Below the pieces are notes generated by a model that saw only the letters and a program-made list of their open reading frames with translations, had not been told where the DNA came from and did not search any database. Of a stretch of DNA of 5,194 nucleotides, positions 1 through 5,194 are shown piece after piece (the stretch's first letter is position 1; every line of letters starts with the position of its first letter). Origin of the DNA: Actinomycetes bacterium (GTDB lineage: Bacteria > Actinomycetota > Actinomycetes > Propionibacteriales > Propionibacteriaceae); assembly GCA_009785885.1 (NCBI GenBank), contig WQUE01000145.1, forward strand, positions 1 to 5,194, given 5' to 3'. Made by a program: the position numbers and the translations under genes.

Positions 1-1299
1 CAGGCCGTCCTCGAACACGACCATCGAGCCGACGACGTTCGTCCCCTGGGTGTGGCTGATGTCGTAGCACTCGATGCGCAGCGGCGCCTCGTCCAGGCCG
101 AGCGCCTCCTGCAGCTCCGCGAGGGCCTGGCCGCGGTGGGTCAGGTCGGCGGCACGCTTCTGCTTGTGCTGGGCCAGCGTCTGGGCCGCGTTGCGGGCGA
201 CGGTCTCCAGCAGGGCCGCCTTGTCGCCGCGCTGGGGCACGCGCACGCTGACGCGGGCCCCGCGCCGTTCGCTCAGCAGCTCCTCGAACACGTCGCCCGA
301 CTCGGGACGCACCGGCACGAGGATCTCCGGCGGGATGCCCGCCCCCGCCGCGTCGTCGCCCGCCCCCTCGGCGTACAGCTGCAGCAGGAACGACTCGACC
401 AGCTCGGCGGTGTCGGCGTCGTCCGTCCGGTCGGCGACCCAGCCGCGCTCCCCCGCGACCCGTCCCGATCGGACGTGGAAAATCTGCACGGCGACCTCCA
501 GCGGGTCGGTGGCAAGGGCGACCAGGTCGGCGTTCGCGCCGTCCCCGAGCACGATCGCGTTGCGCTCGCTCGCCTGCCGCAGCGCCTCCAGCGCGTCGCG
601 CAGCACCGCGGCCTGCTCGAAGTTCTCATTCGTCGCGGCGATGCGCATCTCGGCGGTCAGGCGCCGCTCCAGCGCTGAGGAGTGGCCCGCCATGAACGAG
701 CAGAAGTCGGCGGCGATCGCCCGGTGCTCGTCCGGTCCGACGCGCCCGACGCAGGGGGCGGCGCACTTGCCGATGTAGCCGAGCAGGCACGGCCGTCCGG
801 AAGCGTGGGCGGCCTTGAACACGCCGGCGCTGCACGACCGCATCGGGAACACGCGCAGCAGCAGGTCGACGGTGTCGCGGATCGCCCACGCCTGGCCGAA
901 CGGGCCGAAGTAGCGCCAGCCCTTCCGTTTCGCCCCCCGGCCGACGAACACGCGCGGGAACTCCTCGCTCCACGTCACCGCGAGCCAGGGGTAGCTCTTG
1001 TCGTCCCGGTACTTGATGTTGAACCGCGGGTCGTACTGCTTGATCCAGGTGTACTCCAGCTGCAGCGACTCCAGCTCGTTGCGCACGACCGTCCACTCGA
1101 CGCGGGCGGCGCTCGTCACCATCGCCTGGGTGCGCGGGTGGAGGCTCGCCAGATCGGCGAAGTAGCTGGTCAGACGCTGCCGCAGGTTCTTGGCCTTGCC
1201 GACGTAGACGACCTGGCCGCGGACGTCCAGGAAGCGGTACACGCCCGGGTCGAGCGGGATCGTCCCCGGGGCCGGACGGTACGTCGCGGGATCGGCCAT
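1..1299 (-). CDS. uvrC: UvrABC system protein C, excinuclease subunit (N-terminal 433 residues; 3' end outside window)
   Basis: UvrC is the cytoplasmic nuclease of nucleotide excision repair. It binds the UvrB-DNA complex and cuts on both sides of the lesion. The visible part opens with a GIY-YIG nuclease domain (about 12-95): GVY at 19-21, YVG at 32-34, Arg42 and a likely catalytic Glu77. Next come four cysteines (C156, C171, C179, C183) with the spacing described for the UvrC iron-sulfur cluster. A UVR motif for UvrB contact (E228-x-A-A-x-x-R-D) follows. The start of the RNase H-like domain is present, with CYDISH at 411-416, where Asp413 is the expected first catalytic residue. The remaining catalytic residues and the helix-hairpin-helix tail lie past the left edge; the family is usually about 600-680 residues. 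The ATG at 1299 is chosen for its ribosome binding site and for the N-terminus, which matches actinobacterial UvrC ([10 protein letters not shown] type). It lies 7 nt behind uvrA. No frameshift was seen. Confidence 0.97.
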   Translation of the reverse strand, partial: MADPATYRPAPGTIPLDPGVYRFLDVRGQVVYVGKAKNLRQRLTSYFADLASLHPRTQAMVTSAARVEWTVVRNELESLQLEYTWIKQYDPRFNIKYRDDKSYPWLAVTWSEEFPRVFVGRGAKRKGWRYFGPFGQAWAIRDTVDLLLRVFPMRSCSAGVFKAAHASGRPCLLGYIGKCAAPCVGRVGPDEHRAIAADFCSFMAGHSSALERRLTAEMRIAATNENFEQAAVLRDALEALRQASERNAIVLGDGANADLVALATDPLEVAVQIFHVRSGRVAGERGWVADRTDDADTAELVESFLLQLYAEGAGDDAAGAGIPPEILVPVRPESGDVFEELLSERRGARVSVRVPQRGDKAALLETVARNAAQTLAQHKQKRAADLTHRGQALAELQEALGLDEAPLRIECYDISHTQGTNVVGSMVVFEDGL

Positions 1300-1306
1300 G
1301 CGCGCC

Positions 1307-4198
<2,892 letters not shown>

Positions 4199-4207
4199 GG
4201 TAGATGG

Positions 4208-4214
4208 CCCCACC
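4208..4214 (-). promoter_or_regulatory. Probable ribosome binding site of uvrA
   Basis: GGTGGGG on the minus strand lies 9 nt before the ATG at 4198. It is an imperfect match to the anti-Shine-Dalgarno complement, but it is the best candidate. It favours ATG 4198 over GTG 4189, which has only AAGGGC directly abutting it. Confidence 0.45.
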
Positions 4215-4225
4215 GTCACTCCGGC

Positions 4226-4243
4226 CGGGCGCATTCGCGCCCG
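4226..4243. repeat. Perfect 7-bp inverted repeat with 4-nt loop in the divergent promoter region
   Basis: CGGGCGC (4226-4232) and GCGCCCG (4237-4243) are exact reverse complements separated by ATTC. The heptamer ATTCGCG occurs at 4233-4239 and again at 4245-4251, which is 12 bp apart. An 8-bp palindrome, CGAATTCG, lies at 4242-4249. Such packing of symmetric elements in a promoter region could be a protein-binding operator or a leader hairpin of the uvrA transcript. In DNA this GC-rich it could also be chance. No known regulator motif was recognised. Confidence 0.4.
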
Positions 4244-4257
4244 AATTCGCGGACCGG

Positions 4258-4298
4258 CTGGACATGCGCGCCGCGACGTGCTGGACTGGACAGGCACG
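4258..4298 (+). repeat. Imperfect direct repeat, CTGGACA-type, upstream of the MDMPI-family gene
   Basis: CTGGACATGCGCG (4258-4270) and CTGGACAGGCACG (4286-4298) match at 11 of 13 positions, with starts 28 bp apart. A third partial copy, CTGGACT, lies at 4281-4287. The GGACA core loosely resembles a -35 element. The spacing is not an integral number of helical turns, which weakens an operator reading. Confidence 0.3.
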
Positions 4299-4307
4299 CA
4301 ACGCGGC

Positions 4308-4316
4308 GGAAGGGGA
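4308..4316 (+). promoter_or_regulatory. Ribosome binding site of the MDMPI-family gene
   Basis: GGAAGGGGA is a purine-rich Shine-Dalgarno sequence 5 nt before the ATG at 4322. It is the strongest such site in the intergenic region. It fixes the start within a frame that is otherwise open for thousands of bases upstream. Confidence 0.7.
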
Positions 4317-4321
4317 CGGCC

Positions 4322-5056
4322 ATGGCGAAAAGCCTTGCCAGCCAGGCGTCCCTCCCGCACGACCTCGACGCCGTCCGCGACGGCCTGCTGAACGCCACCC
4401 AATCGCTCCTCGGTTCGACGATCGCGCTGGACGAGGACGACTGGCACCGGCCCAGCCGTCTGCCCGGCTGGACCCGCGCCCACGTCGCCACCCACCTGGC
4501 GCGCGGCGCCGACGCGCTGGTCGACCTGATCGAGGGTGTGCGACGGGGCCAGTCGGCGCCGCTGTACGGCGACGGGCTGTCCCGCTGGGAGGACATCGAG
4601 CGGGGCGCCCAGCGCAGCGCCCTCGACATCCAGACCGACCTGGACGCGAGCGCGGGGCGGCTCCTCGACGAGTTCTCGCGCCTGGCCGATCTGGCGGGGA
4701 CACCCGTGATCCTGTGGCCGGGGCAACCCGTCCGGGCTGACCTCGTGCCGCTCGCCCGGCTCGCCGAACTGATCCTCCACCACCTCGACCTAGACTGCGG
4801 CTTCGACAGCAATCAGATCGGCGGCGCGTGCGCGACCTGGCTGCTGAAGTGGACGACGTTCTGGCTCGCCGGCGACACCCGCTACCCTGCCGTCGAACTC
4901 GTCGCCGCCTCCGGCACCCGGGCCCGCATCGGCAGCGGGCACCACCGCGTCAAGGCCGTCGCCGCCGACGCCGACCTGCTGTGCTGGCTCACCGGCCGGG
5001 CCCACCCGACGTCCTTCGGCGCCCAGCACCTGCCCGTCCTGCCGGTGTACAGCTGA
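4322..5056 (+). CDS. Maleylpyruvate isomerase family mycothiol-dependent enzyme (244 residues)
   Basis: This cytoplasmic protein is of the MDMPI family: an N-terminal DinB-like four-helix bundle with a metal site, plus a small C-terminal domain. The founding member isomerises maleylpyruvate to fumarylpyruvate in the gentisate pathway, using mycothiol as cofactor. Visible hallmarks are [20 protein letters not shown] (47-66) with likely metal ligand His58, and AELILHH (148-154) giving E149-x3-H153. The spacing fits the His/Glu/His triad of the Corynebacterium glutamicum enzyme. A late LTGR motif has Arg226 where that enzyme has its essential arginine. The length (244 against about 241) is full. 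The start at 4322 is set by the GGAAGGGGA site; the open frame upstream is only antisense to uvrA. No gentisate-pathway gene is nearby, so the true substrate may be another electrophile conjugated to or isomerised with mycothiol. Family assignment is firm and the reaction is not. It is divergent from uvrA and convergent with the membrane-protein gene. Confidence 0.88.
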   Translation: MAKSLASQASLPHDLDAVRDGLLNATQSLLGSTIALDEDDWHRPSRLPGWTRAHVATHLARGADALVDLIEGVRRGQSAPLYGDGLSRWEDIERGAQRSALDIQTDLDASAGRLLDEFSRLADLAGTPVILWPGQPVRADLVPLARLAELILHHLDLDCGFDSNQIGGACATWLLKWTTFWLAGDTRYPAVELVAASGTRARIGSGHHRVKAVAADADLLCWLTGRAHPTSFGAQHLPVLPVYS

Positions 5057-5067
5057 ACCACATCGCC

Positions 5068-5081
5068 GGCAGGTTCCTGCC
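5068..5081. terminator. Weak candidate bidirectional terminator hairpin in the convergent gap
   Basis: GGCAG (5068-5072) and CTGCC (5077-5081) can pair as a 5-bp stem around a 4-nt loop, 11 nt after the MDMPI-family stop and 9 nt beyond the stop of the opposing gene. A short convergent gap is a natural place for a shared terminator. There is no T-tract on either side and the stem is short, so intrinsic termination is doubtful. Confidence 0.3.
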
Positions 5082-5090
5082 TGACCAGCC

Positions 5091-5194
5091 TCACTGGGCC
5101 ACGACGGCCAGCCGGTGCCGCGTGCGAGCGGACCGGATGAGGCTCGCGGCGGCGGTGACGATCAAGGTCCCGGCGATCACGCCGAGGGAGGCCA
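5091..5194 (-). CDS. C-terminus of an integral membrane protein, possibly TerC family (start outside window)
   Basis: Only the last 33 codons and the TGA stop (5093-5091) are present. The peptide begins ASLGVIAGTLIVTAAASLI, a 19-residue hydrophobic stretch of transmembrane length. A basic tail (RSARTRHR) and a short end, LAVVAQ, follow. The strongly positive tail after the helix suggests the C-terminus is cytoplasmic. The pattern of a last helix shaped like LGVIxGTLxVTxxASLI and followed by arginines resembles my recollection of actinobacterial TerC-family proteins, which are putative metal-ion transporters and are often encoded near uvrA/uvrB in this phylum. Thirty-three residues are too few for a secure family call. 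Coding is supported by the codon bias and the conserved-looking helix. The gene reads toward the MDMPI-family gene, 34 nt away. Confidence 0.55.
   Translation of the reverse strand, partial: ASLGVIAGTLIVTAAASLIRSARTRHRLAVVAQ

Larger units (their letters stand above)
4199..4321. promoter_or_regulatory. Divergent intergenic region between uvrA and the MDMPI-family gene; presumed promoters for both
   Basis: The two genes start back to back with 123 nt between them, so promoters for both directions must lie here or inside the opposing coding sequences. I could not place a convincing -35/-10 pair on either strand. There is no actinobacterial LexA box (GAAC-N4-GTTC type) and no good match to the TTGTCRGTG-N8-TANNNT motif of PafBC-dependent DNA-damage promoters. 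The closest stretch is CTGTCCAGT on the minus strand at 4294-4286, with no matching -10. The region also holds a hairpin and short repeats, listed separately. Confidence 0.5.

Noticed and set aside
4242..4249. CGAATTCG considered as half of a LexA/SOS operator
   Set aside because: It lacks the GAAC-N4-GTTC spacing. An 8-bp palindrome alone is common by chance.
4199..4783. N-terminal extension of uvrA by up to 195 codons
   Set aside because: The extension is antisense to the MDMPI-family gene and has no homology. UvrA proteins begin close to the [14 protein letters not shown] segment just after 4198.

Overview
The window comes from a chromosome of high GC content with strong G/C bias at third codon positions, and it carries core DNA-repair genes. 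The UvrA and UvrC proteins read like actinobacterial orthologs. A mycothiol-dependent-enzyme family gene sits beside them, and mycothiol is the low-molecular-weight thiol of Actinomycetota. I therefore infer an actinobacterium; the genus cannot be fixed from this sequence alone.

Layout. Minus strand, 1299 to 1: the first 433 codons of uvrC, which runs off the left edge. Minus strand, 4198 to 1307: a complete uvrA of 963 residues. Only 7 nt separate the uvrA stop from the uvrC start, and the uvrC ribosome binding site overlaps the uvrA stop codon, so the two are very probably co-transcribed and translationally coupled. A 123-nt divergent intergenic region (4199-4321) carries a short inverted repeat and a repeated heptamer. 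Plus strand, 4322 to 5056: a 244-residue protein of the mycothiol-dependent maleylpyruvate isomerase (MDMPI) family. A 34-nt convergent gap with a small hairpin follows. Minus strand, 5194 to 5091: the last 33 codons of a membrane protein, possibly of the TerC family, whose start lies beyond the right edge.

How the genes work together. UvrA (damage recognition) and UvrC (dual incision) are two of the three proteins of bacterial nucleotide excision repair. The third, uvrB, is not in this window. The MDMPI-family protein probably performs a mycothiol-linked reaction on a small electrophilic molecule. A link to repair is conceivable, because electrophiles damage DNA, but it is only suggested by proximity.

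The window is an ordinary core-genome region. I see no mobile element, CRISPR array, RNA gene or previously undescribed system. The many other long open frames, including one of 1252 codons antisense to uvrA, are GC-skew shadows.
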